A DNA stretch of 64,000 nucleotides from Sporothrix humicola. Taxonomy: Eukaryota > Ascomycota > Sordariomycetes > Ophiostomatales > Ophiostomataceae. The stretch lies in NCBI GenBank assembly GCA_021396245.1, contig WNYE01000035.1, forward strand, positions 124,001 to 188,000. Reading direction: 5' to 3'. Positions 56,090 through 64,000 of the stretch are shown here, piece by piece (the first letter of the stretch is position 1; each line of letters begins with the position of its first letter). Position numbers and translations under genes: made by a program. A model generated the notes under the pieces. That model was not told the origin of the DNA. It searched no databases and saw only the letters and a list, made by a program, of their open reading frames with translations.

Positions 56090-57456
56090 TGACCTCTACG
56101 GCCGTCCCACACGTTCCCATCCCCCCGCGCGGGGTGGACTACCGCAACAAAGTCGTCCTTGCGCCCATGGTGCGCTCGGGCGAACTCCCGTCTCGTCTGC
56201 TGGCTCTCCAGTACGGCGCCGACCTCGTCTGGGGCCCTGAGACGGTCGACCAGTCGATGATCGGAACAACTCGCAAAATCAACGAACGCACCGGCTGCAT
56301 CGAGTGGTCGCGGGTCCCGTCAAACAGCGGCCTGGTCGGCGACAACATCAAGCCCTCGATCATCTACAGGATGCACCCCGAGCGCGAAGGATCGAAGCTC
56401 ATCTACCAAATGGGCACCTGCAAACCCGAAAGAGCTGTGGAGGCCGCACGGCTTGTTGCTGCTGACGTGGCAGGCATCGACGTCAACGCAGGCTGCCCGA
56501 AATCGTTTTCGACGGACGGCGGCATGGGCGCAGCACTCCTGAAAACACCAGACAAGCTGGTGGCCATCCTCGAGGCACTTGTCAAGAATATTGTGCCCGA
56601 ATTCGGCATCGGCATCAGCGTCAAGATCCGCATCCTCAAAGACCCCAAGGACACCGAGGCGCTTGTTCGGCGGCTTGTCCGCACCGGAATCATCGGCCTG
56701 ACGGTGCACTGCCGTACAACGCCCATGCGGCCACGTGAGCGTGCCATCCGCGGCCAGCTGCGCATGATCCGCGAGATCTGCCACGAGGCCGGCGTCGCCT
56801 GTCTCATGAACGGCGACGTCACCTCGCGCGACCAGGCCATGGAGCTCATGGCCGAGTACGGCGTCGACGGCGCCATGATTGCCACGGCGGCTGAGAAGAA
56901 CTCGAGCTGTTTCCGCAGCAAGGCCGATGGCGGAATGGCGAGCTGGAGCGAGGTCGTCGAGTCGTACCTGCGGCACGCGATGGACGTCGGCAACAAGTTT
57001 GGCAACACAAAGTACCTTCTGGCGCAGCTGGTGCCTGGCAAGCACGCCGAGGCCGTGGGCATGTTCCGCGGCCACAACTACACCGATATCTGTGCAGCTT
57101 TCGGCTATGCACACCTGATGGACCAGGCGCGCGAGGTGGACGACGCGCTGGAAATTGACCCGGTATCCCTCCGCAAAGCCAAGGAGGAGCTGGAGCGCCA
57201 AAAGAAGCAGCGCAAGGCCGAGTCGCTCGAGGCTCGCCGGCTGCAGCGTGCCAACGCTTCGGCGGCTGCGGCAGGTGGAAACATGGCCGAGGCGCGGTCG
57301 TCTGAGCAGCAGCACAAGCGCAGCCTGTCTGAGCGTGGCCCTTCTTCCTCTTCAGCATCGACGGTAGCAGCATCAACACCAGCACAGACGACGACCACGC
57401 CTACGCCCGTGGCTGAGTCGGCCATTCCTCAACAGGCGGCCGGTATTGCGGCATAA
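56062..57456 (+). CDS. SMM1: tRNA-dihydrouridine(20) synthase (Dus2/Smm1)
   Basis: FMN-dependent enzyme that reduces uridine 20 of tRNAs. 464 residues, intron-free. The Dus TIM-barrel starts with YRNKVVLAPMVRSGELPSRLLALQYGADLV. The catalytic cysteine is Cys145 in GIDVNAGCPKSFSTDGGMGAALL, the form typical of the DUS2 group. HCRTTPMRPRERA and CLMNGDV complete the FMN/tRNA site. The Ala/Ser/Thr-rich C-terminal 90 residues look disordered. Two in-frame ATGs are available: 56062 (MLRRLFRSIM, basic/hydrophobic, a possible mitochondrial signal) and 56089 (MTSTAVPH). A short overlapping uORF lies across them. It is divergent from APN1 and convergent with PPE1. Confidence 0.94.
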   Translation: MLRRLFRSIMTSTAVPHVPIPPRGVDYRNKVVLAPMVRSGELPSRLLALQYGADLVWGPETVDQSMIGTTRKINERTGCIEWSRVPSNSGLVGDNIKPSIIYRMHPEREGSKLIYQMGTCKPERAVEAARLVAADVAGIDVNAGCPKSFSTDGGMGAALLKTPDKLVAILEALVKNIVPEFGIGISVKIRILKDPKDTEALVRRLVRTGIIGLTVHCRTTPMRPRERAIRGQLRMIREICHEAGVACLMNGDVTSRDQAMELMAEYGVDGAMIATAAEKNSSCFRSKADGGMASWSEVVESYLRHAMDVGNKFGNTKYLLAQLVPGKHAEAVGMFRGHNYTDICAAFGYAHLMDQAREVDDALEIDPVSLRKAKEELERQKKQRKAESLEARRLQRANASAAAAGGNMAEARSSEQQHKRSLSERGPSSSSASTVAASTPAQTTTTPTPVAESAIPQQAAGIAA

Positions 57457-57741
57457 AATAGCGACAGCAGGAAGCGTTTTATTATTTTCTCTCTCCTTTC
57501 TAGCCTAGATTTGTCTTTTTTTCTTTCTTCGCGTTGATTTACTACTCGCTTCATACATGCATTTACAGGAACAGGAAAATGGGGGAAGGAAACGAGCGTT
57601 TGGACGGATGTTCCCTGCTCACTATTTACGTTTACATATATCACGATATCCAAGACTTTCCGTTTACGATGAGGCTCTGTGGTCTTATATTTGTCTCTTT
57701 CTATCTCTATGAGTGCTTATAATTTATGCTCATCGCCAGAT

Positions 57742-59179
57742 TTATACTTTCTTGCCCTGTGCTAGTAGTTCCGACACTTTTGGTGGCAAGACGAGCGCAC
57801 CGCGGTTGTTGCGGTGGTAAAAGTCGGCGAGGGTCAGCGCTGTCTTCTCGGGTAGGTCTTCATGAATGAAGTGGCCGGCCTCAGGGAATACTTGCAGGGC
57901 GTATTTTCCTAGATTGTTAGTATGTTATTGAATTATAAAAGAAAGAAAGAAAGAAAGAAAAAAGAAATGAGACTGGAGACGGATTGTACACACCCTGCAT
58001 TTGGCCGATCGTCAACTCCGTATCGAGCCGGTCCGTGCCTGCCAACAGCAACAGCTTGCCGCCGCGTGCTCCCAGGAACTTCTTGCTGAGGCCGACAAAC
58101 CATCCTTCCCAGAACGGCTGGGTCGCCCCCAAGTCGGTCCGCCAACGCCATGGCCGGCGTTTTGCTGCAGAATCGTCTGCGGAGGATGGTGTACCCTCTT
58201 CGGAAATTGAGGTGCTGCTCGTCTCTTTGTCACCACCTTTGCTTGCGCCATCATTGCTGCTATCAACCAACAGGGCCGGTACGCTTGTCCGTGCCGATGT
58301 TGCGTTTCGGATCGTCCGTGATCGGATATGCCACTCGATGCCGTTTTCCAGTGTCGGGAATCCAGGCGGCCGTGTTCCAAGATATGTCTGCATGCTCTGC
58401 AGGGCATCCATGGCGGACCCTTCAACAACATCCAGGACTGCAAATCCGAGCAAGGGGGATGATGTCGACGAGGTGTTGAGCCGCCCAGAAAAGGCCAGAT
58501 CGGTAACGACAGCACCACCCAAAGAATGACCAACGAGAATGAGCGGTGGCAGCTCTGGCCAGTGCATCTGGGTCTGTGTGAGACGGATCACGGTCGACAA
58601 ATCGCTGCTGAGCGTGCCTAGACTCAGGTCGGCCCGTAGGTCGCCCGGCGCTTTCGTCAGGCCATGGTCTCGGGCGTCAAGAGACAGAATGCCGGCCGTC
58701 GGCAGCCGTTTGCGAATTTCGGCGCCAACAACAGCAAACGAAAGTCCCGACGAGCCTGCGCCGTGGTGCATCACAAAGAGGGGTCCACCGTTTGTCGGTG
58801 ACGTCACATAGGCGTGGTGCACGATTCCGCTGCTATCGTCGGCCTCGAGAAATAGCTCGCGCTCGAAAAAAGCCGTCCAGGGGATCGGATCCAGAGTGCG
58901 GCCGCCTCCTCCACTTCCGCCTAAACTTGCGCCGCGGTTGCGAGACAGACCGCCGCCCTGTGGCCGGGCAAACAGGTTTTGGGTGGCCGACGGTACGACA
59001 GTACCCGTCGACGACGCCGACGATGCAGACGAGGCTGAGTCGTCGTCGAGAGAAGCACGCCCTGCGCCGCCGCCCATCTCCGAAATTGTCCCGTGGCCCT
59101 CCTCTTCCTCTTCGTCAAAGCGCCCGCCGGCCTGGGCTTCCAGTTTGGCCTTGGCCCATCGCCTCTGAAGCTCGCTCAT
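57742..59179 (-). CDS. PPE1: protein phosphatase methylesterase (PME-1/Ppe1)
   Basis: Alpha/beta-hydrolase serine esterase that removes the methyl ester from the C-terminal leucine of the PP2A catalytic subunit. 450 residues from two exons (59179-57994, 57908-57742). The nucleophile is Ser219 in LVGHSLGGA. The oxyanion region is VMHHGAGSS. LDVVEGSAMDAL is the family block after the nucleophile. The catalytic His408 is in EAGHFIHED, encoded by exon 2, so the intron must be removed. A Ser/Gly-rich insert (about residues 45-95) and another before the exon end are species-specific. The intron has a TTTC-rich pyrimidine tract (57941-57966 on the plus strand reads GAAA repeats). The start MSELQRRW matches fungal homologues. 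Confidence 0.93.
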
Positions 59180-59727
59180 GGCGTGGACTGTGACTGGGGT
59201 AGGTGGCGGGTGAGAGGAGGACGTTGTCGAGGAAGAAGGTGGCGATGTTTGGGTCGCCAAAGCTGGGGCCAGCGTTGGCGGGGAGCTCGCCGTGGGGGGC
59301 GCCAGGGTGGTAGGTAGTGCGCCTTGCGGTCTAAAAGCCAAGTCTTTAGTCGAATATCGTCGCAGGCGAGATTCTTTCTGCCTCGTTTATGGTGCTACAG
59401 ACGTACGGTCGCCCAATGTTGACATGCGAATTTGTGTTGTGAGGTTGTTTGTAAGTGGGCAGTTCGCTATGGTGGGGAGGAACTTCAATCAGATGTCGCA
59501 AATAGAGGCAGGAGCTCCACATACGTCAGAGTTGCGCTACCACAGGGGCACTGGAGCTTAGCGTTATTTACAGCGCCTTACCCTGGAGGCTGTCTTGCCG
59601 TCAACCACCACCTAAATCTACTTGCTCACGATATTATATTTATATTTCTTCAAATTTTGGTGAATTTTTGTACTCGTAAACTGTCATATATATGAGTTAC
59701 TTATGGATTATATATCGTGTCCCATAC
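59180..59727. other. PPE1 leader and GLY1 3' region
   Basis: 548 bp between two minus-strand genes. A likely 5'-leader intron of PPE1 spans 59406-59331 (GTACGT...TTTTAG on the minus strand). Just upstream is a short exon with an ATG. The right half (59560-59727) is AT-rich. No separate gene was seen. Confidence 0.5.
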
Positions 59728-60947
59728 TTACTGGGTCTGATACATGGACGTGGGAGCAGAGGATGACCCCTCGGCTGGAGCCTTCTTCCCATCAAGAACT
59801 TTGGTAAAGATTCGCTCCAGCCGTGGCACGACAAACTCGCGGTTCTGGTAGATCTGGTAATGCAGCACCATGCGGTTACCAAAGATCCGCAGGCCCTCCT
59901 TCTCTGCCTCGTTGCCCAGGTCGTCGTAGCCCACGCCCGACGCCTCCAGATCCACCCACACCATGTTCGTGTCCACGGGGTACAGAAGCTTGCCGCCACG
60001 GTCTGTCCACAGCTTGCTGACCTCCTTGGCCAGCGTGTGTGTGTGTCGCAGCAGGCCACCTTCGCCATTGGGGCCCGTGCCAAAGGTCTCGTCGACAGCA
60101 ACACGTGCCGGGGCCGCAATCACGCCTGCCTGCCGCAGGCCGCCGCCAATCGACTTGCGGATCCACGTGGCGTGCTTAATATCGGCCTCGGAGCCGACGA
60201 GCACGCTGCCAATGGGTGCGCCCAGGCCCTTGGAGAAGCAGAGGGTGACAGTGTCAAAGCATGCCGCATAGTCCGACAAACTGCCAGCGCCCGAGGCCAC
60301 AGCCTCCCACAGCCGCGCGCCGTCGCAGTGCATCTTGATGCCCTTGGACCGCGCCCACTCGGAGATGCGGCGCACCTCGGCGAGTGGCATGAGCACGCCG
60401 TTAATCGTGTTCTCGAGACTAATCACACGCGTCGTACAGTCATGAACATCGGTGCCCGTGACAGCGTTGGCCTGCACGTCTTCGAGCGTCAAGTAAATTC
60501 CGTTCTTGGGGACAACAGTCTGCACCATGGCGCCCGTGAGCGAAGACACGCCACCGGCCTCGTACTTGAAGATGTGCGACTGGCGATCGCACAGAACAGC
60601 CTGGGGCGGCCGTGTGAGCAGGGTACGGAGGGCCACCTGGTTGCCCATTGTGCCCGATAGCACCAAGAGACCGGCCTCTTTGCCGGCGAGCTTGGCGCAG
60701 TGCTTCTCGAGGTCGATGGTCGTCGTGTCCTCGCGGAACACATCGTCCAGCAGCGTGCAGTTCTGGATCGCCGCCAGCATGTTGGCCGTCGGGGTCGTCA
60801 TAACGTCGCCTGGGGAAGATTAAAGTTAACTAGAAGTCTGGTGCATGAAGCTTATGTGTTATGCCGGAATTGGTACAGCATACTCCGCAAATCGACGGCG
60901 CCGGCGCCGGCGCTACCGACCCATCTGTTCTCGGGCTGTGCGGCCAT
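59728..60947 (-). CDS. GLY1: L-threonine aldolase
   Basis: Pyridoxal-phosphate enzyme cleaving L-threonine or allo-threonine to glycine and acetaldehyde, a cytosolic source of glycine. 381 residues from two exons (60947-60884, 60809-59728) with a 74-nt intron. The first exon encodes only 21 residues and is needed to complete the conserved DLRSD block across the junction. The later ATG at 60801 would lose it. The PLP lysine is Lys215 in CFSKGLGAPIGS. Other family blocks are EDTTTIDLEKHCAKLAGKEA, HIFKYEAGG, ENTINGVLMPL and MHCDGARLWEA. Fold-type I, beta-eliminating-lyase family. The length is usual. Confidence 0.96.
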
Positions 60948-63246
60948 GTTGGACTGCTGTCGTCGGCTCGGTATAGAGTGAAAGAGTCGGCGGTTTTGTG
61001 CGGCTGAAAGATGTGTCAGTTGTTGTTGCCCTTGTCCTTGTCCTTGTCCTTGTCCAAGTCACAAAAGAGTTGTGTTGGTCCGATCAGAGGAGGGGTAGGC
61101 CAGCTGCCGCCCTATTATAGATGGGAACTCGAAGTCTGCAGATCGATGACACAGAAACCATGCAGCCAGTCTGCAAGTATGTTATCGAGAAACTCACCGA
61201 AGCCGGACCTTGAATTGATAAGACAAGTTCCGTGCCGTGCTGGTTGTTGTGATGTTGCTACTGTTGGACTCAAGTACGCTTGTTAGTCGTCGTTCGTCCA
61301 CTCTCTTATGATGTCAGAATGGCTCATTTGCTATGTGCCGTGGAAGGATGCAAGAATGCGAGAATGAGAGGATGATGACAAAATAGTAAAAGGTTAAAAA
61401 GCAAAAAAAGAAAGGCGCACCTGCAAAGCGGCCTGTCAAAGAGCTCGATTGCCAGCCGGAAGGCGCCTTCCATCGGCCTAGGCCCAGGCCCAGGCCGCGA
61501 GCTGCCGGTGTTCGACTCATCGGGGAGGGGGTGTTGCAGAATTGGGTGTTGAGGTCTGCTTGCGGAAGGGGCGAGTTGGGCTGCTTAGGTGCGAGTCGGC
61601 AGGCAGGAACGACGCAATAACTGGGCTTAAAGAGCAATTCAAACGGCGTTCGAACGACACTCAAAAAGCACACAATGGAAGCTGCATTGGAGGGGTCTTT
61701 ACTCCGTACGGTTGTCGTTGGAAGTACCTTCCAAGTTGATAAAGCGCACATGGCAGTTCGTTCGGGTGGAGGTGGGGCAAAGAAACTATGGGATGGAAAG
61801 ACCTGTGGGGAACGCGAACGCGTGTGATTTGCGGCAGGCACGACCGCGTTAAATGTACTCCGTAATACTCAGGGGCAATTAAGTCGATGAAGCTACCTCC
61901 TTACAACTACGGAGTATTCAAAGATTATATTGAACAACATAATACCACTCTTGCTTCTTTAGCCGTTTTAGTTGAGCATTGCAAGCAACAGTTAAATGCA
62001 TTTGAAGAGAGCACCAGCTTACCTAACAAGATTTTTTTAAAAGAGTGTCCATAGTACAGCTAAAAACATCCAAGATCGAGACAGTTCAGCAGACAACAGA
62101 ATAAACATCTCCAACTTGCTTCAACTGCCGTCCAAGCGGACGTTCTGAGCACGCTGCTTCTCAGACGGCATCCTCCGCCTTCACCCGCTTCCAAGCCTTC
62201 CAATCTCACTTCCGTGCACGTCCGTTGTGACGAAAACCTTGTTTCTGCGCGGAATCGACTAAACGCACGGTCATTACAGTTACAGTTACAGTTAAACCCC
62301 ATGTTGCGTACTTTGTGGGGGCAGTGACGAACAGTAAAAGACGCGCTTTCCTTGGCTGTGAGCTTATCTCACGGGTAACGAACGTGCGCACCCTGATCTG
62401 CACTTGCCTAGTTTTGTTTCACGGTTTTTGTCGAAGGAAACAGTGTCCACTCTCCCACCTTGGCTCTTGCCAAGTTCGAAGATTTTGTATCTCTGTTCTG
62501 ACTGTGAATGCCACTCGCGCCTGCCGTTGCAGCTAACCAAGTCCCCGGGCTTGTAAAATGAGCTTGCCTGAACTCTATTGGTGCCTTCCTCGTTCACATG
62601 CTAGACTTGGGAGAAAAAGGAGAAATAGGGGTGTTATTACGAGTTTTTGCTCGCTATTTTAAGCTTCTAGTCCGTCGTATTCCAGCGTATTACTTGCACA
62701 ATGTACTTTTTTCTACTTGGAGAAGGCGCGCAGAACATGTCTAATTCAATGTACCGCGCCTGTGCCCCTGGATTCCTGTTTCTTGTTTTTGGGGTGCGGC
62801 ATGGTGGCGCCTTCCGTTATTTGCGTAGATTTGGTCTTGTTGGTCCTTTTCCCCTTCTTATCCCGATCTCGTGCCTTCTCCTCCATCCAAAGCTCTTCTC
62901 TTCTTCCCAAATCTCGCGATCTTTCATCTCGACTTTCCGAATTTTGGGTTTTCTCGACTCTTTTCTTGGTACTCCGACACGATCCTGTCTCCGTCTTACT
63001 GACGCGACGAGAACGCAACCGCACCCGCTTTTTTGTGTAGTTGCGCCCAAAAAAGCTTGGCGATTCCCCCCAATTGAACGCAGATTCAACTGTCCCTTAC
63101 GAGCATAGCGAATATTGGCATTACGTTTTGGAGTCTTGGGATTACTGGTTTACAGCGCTCTTTGACCATTTTTGGCCAATTTTGGTAGCGGCCAAGGCCC
63201 CAACGCCCATCACGACGCCTCGCGAGAAACATACCAAGAGGGAGCG
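60948..63246. other. 2.3 kb intergenic region
   Basis: No convincing gene. Structure: a (CTTGTC)4-type hexanucleotide run at about 61029-61054; TACTCCGTA at 61700-61708 and 61856-61864, with its reverse complement TACGGAGTA at 61908-61916; and three TTACAG units at about 62275-62296. The left end should carry the GLY1 promoter. The right end is the upstream region of the glycosyltransferase gene. Confidence 0.55.
61029..61054. repeat. (CTTGTC)n hexanucleotide run
   Basis: About four tandem CTTGTC units in the upstream region of GLY1. Non-coding. Confidence 0.85.
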
Positions 63247-64000
63247 ATGCGCCTTTTGGTGCCGGCGCCACTCGGGCCAGGCCGTACGATCAGGACGTTT
63301 ATTCTTGCTCTGGCCGGTCTGACTGTGACGTGGTGTTTGTGGACGAGCGATGCTAGATCTGGTGTCTACGATCTCGGGGCTGCGAGCAGCGGCAGCAACA
63401 ATGCAGACAGCGTGGTCTCTACAGAAGCTGTCTGCAAAGCGCAAGGTTGGCAGCCGTTCGTGCCTCGATCCTACCACGGCGTGGCAGCGCGGCCACGCAA
63501 AGTCTACGATCTGTGCATGGTCAATGCCGAGCTCGACTGGCTCGAGATCCGCCTTAACACAACGTACGACGAGGTCGACTACTTTGTGATTGTCGAGGGC
63601 GCCAAGACATTTACGGGGCTCGACAAGCCGCTCACAATCCGCGACAACTGGGACCGCTTCAAGCCCTACCACGCCAAGATGCTCTACCACGAGCTCGAGT
63701 ACCCGGCCAACTTTAACCCGCTGCGCGCCTGGGACCGCGAGGATTTGCAGCGCAACGCCATGTTCCTACAGGCTCTGGGGCCGGACGCCAAGGTTGTGGA
63801 CGCAGACACCAAAATCGACCCCAGCAAGCCCGGCGGCGGCATCCCTCTCGACGCCCTCCCTCACCAGGGCGATGTGCTTGTCGTTGCCGACGTCGACGAG
63901 ATTCCGCGGCCCGAGACGCTGCGCGCCCTGCGCCTGTGCCAGTTCCCGCGCCGCCTGACCCTGCGCAGCCAGTTTTACTACTACAGCTTCCAGTTCCGCC
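63247..64000 (+). CDS. GT17-type N-acetylglucosaminyltransferase, 5' part
   Basis: The frame is open from the ATG at 63247 to the window edge (251 codons), so the gene is truncated here. The N-terminus is a short cytosolic stretch followed by a hydrophobic signal anchor (TFILALAGLTVTWCLW, about residues 18-33), a type II Golgi-membrane layout. The lumenal part matches family GT17 (beta-1,4-mannosyl-glycoprotein GlcNAc transferase, MGAT3-like): VYDLCMVNAELDWLEIRLN, VDYFVIVEGAKTFTG, a basic/aromatic KPYHAKMLYHE, RNAMF, and an acidic VVADVDEIPRPE where an Asp-rich metal site is expected. No intron is needed so far. The true acceptor in fungi is uncertain. Confidence 0.88.
   Translation, partial: MRLLVPAPLGPGRTIRTFILALAGLTVTWCLWTSDARSGVYDLGAASSGSNNADSVVSTEAVCKAQGWQPFVPRSYHGVAARPRKVYDLCMVNAELDWLEIRLNTTYDEVDYFVIVEGAKTFTGLDKPLTIRDNWDRFKPYHAKMLYHELEYPANFNPLRAWDREDLQRNAMFLQALGPDAKVVDADTKIDPSKPGGGIPLDALPHQGDVLVVADVDEIPRPETLRALRLCQFPRRLTLRSQFYYYSFQFR

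Noticed and set aside
60728..60801. GLY1 start at the ATG at 60801
   Set aside because: It would remove the conserved DLRSD block, which a well-formed intron and a 64-nt first exon restore.

Overview
The window is nuclear DNA of a filamentous ascomycete (Pezizomycotina). The short introns (mostly about 50-80 nt, GTANGT-type donors, CAG/TAG acceptors), pyrimidine-rich leaders, a Zn2Cys6 regulator, HDEL-type ER retention, and a single combined Mad3/Bub1-type checkpoint kinase all point there. The overall style suggests Sordariomycetes. I could not fix the genus. One 100-base run of N (3780-3879) marks an assembly gap next to a pentanucleotide repeat.

Layout. Bases 1-8955 hold no convincing gene. 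They look like a very long upstream and leader region for a Zn2Cys6 transcription factor (8956-10871, three exons). A convergent GPI-anchored Cu-type superoxide dismutase-like gene (12325-13203, minus) follows, then another 3.1 kb gene-poor stretch. From 16.3 kb the window is a dense run of housekeeping genes: OST2/DAD1 (+), the Golgi stacking protein GRH1/GRASP (-), cap trimethyltransferase TGS1 (+), the very large trafficking gene DOP1 (-), MON1 (+), protein disulfide isomerase PDI1 (+), a small mitochondrial membrane protein (+), SWR1-complex subunit VPS71 (+), DNA-protein crosslink protease WSS1 (-), Kelch protein KEL3 (-), M1 aminopeptidase APE2 (-), enolase (+), the BUB1/MAD3-type kinase (+), AP endonuclease APN1 (-), dihydrouridine synthase SMM1/DUS2 (+), PP2A methylesterase PPE1 (-), threonine aldolase GLY1 (-), and the 5' part of a GT17-type glycosyltransferase that runs off the right edge (63247-64000, +).

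There is no operon, no secondary-metabolite cluster, no transposon with recognisable coding sequence, no CRISPR, and no tRNA or rRNA gene that I could see. Themes are shared between neighbours: secretory and endosomal traffic and ER protein maturation (OST2, GRH1, DOP1, MON1, PDI1), and genome maintenance (VPS71, WSS1, BUB1, APN1). Several genes are arranged divergently, with start codons about 0.5-0.85 kb apart (GRH1/TGS1, DOP1/MON1, APN1/SMM1).

I do not see a wholly new biological system. The most interesting signals are at transcript level: a candidate extra 5' exon giving APE2 a mitochondrial presequence, an overlapping upstream ORF plus two in-frame starts in SMM1, tandem splice donors in the PPE1 leader, introns placed inside key motifs (the zinc cluster; PDI CGHC), an AT-hook in the APN1 tail, and a recurring 9-mer (TACGGAGTA) confined to non-coding DNA.
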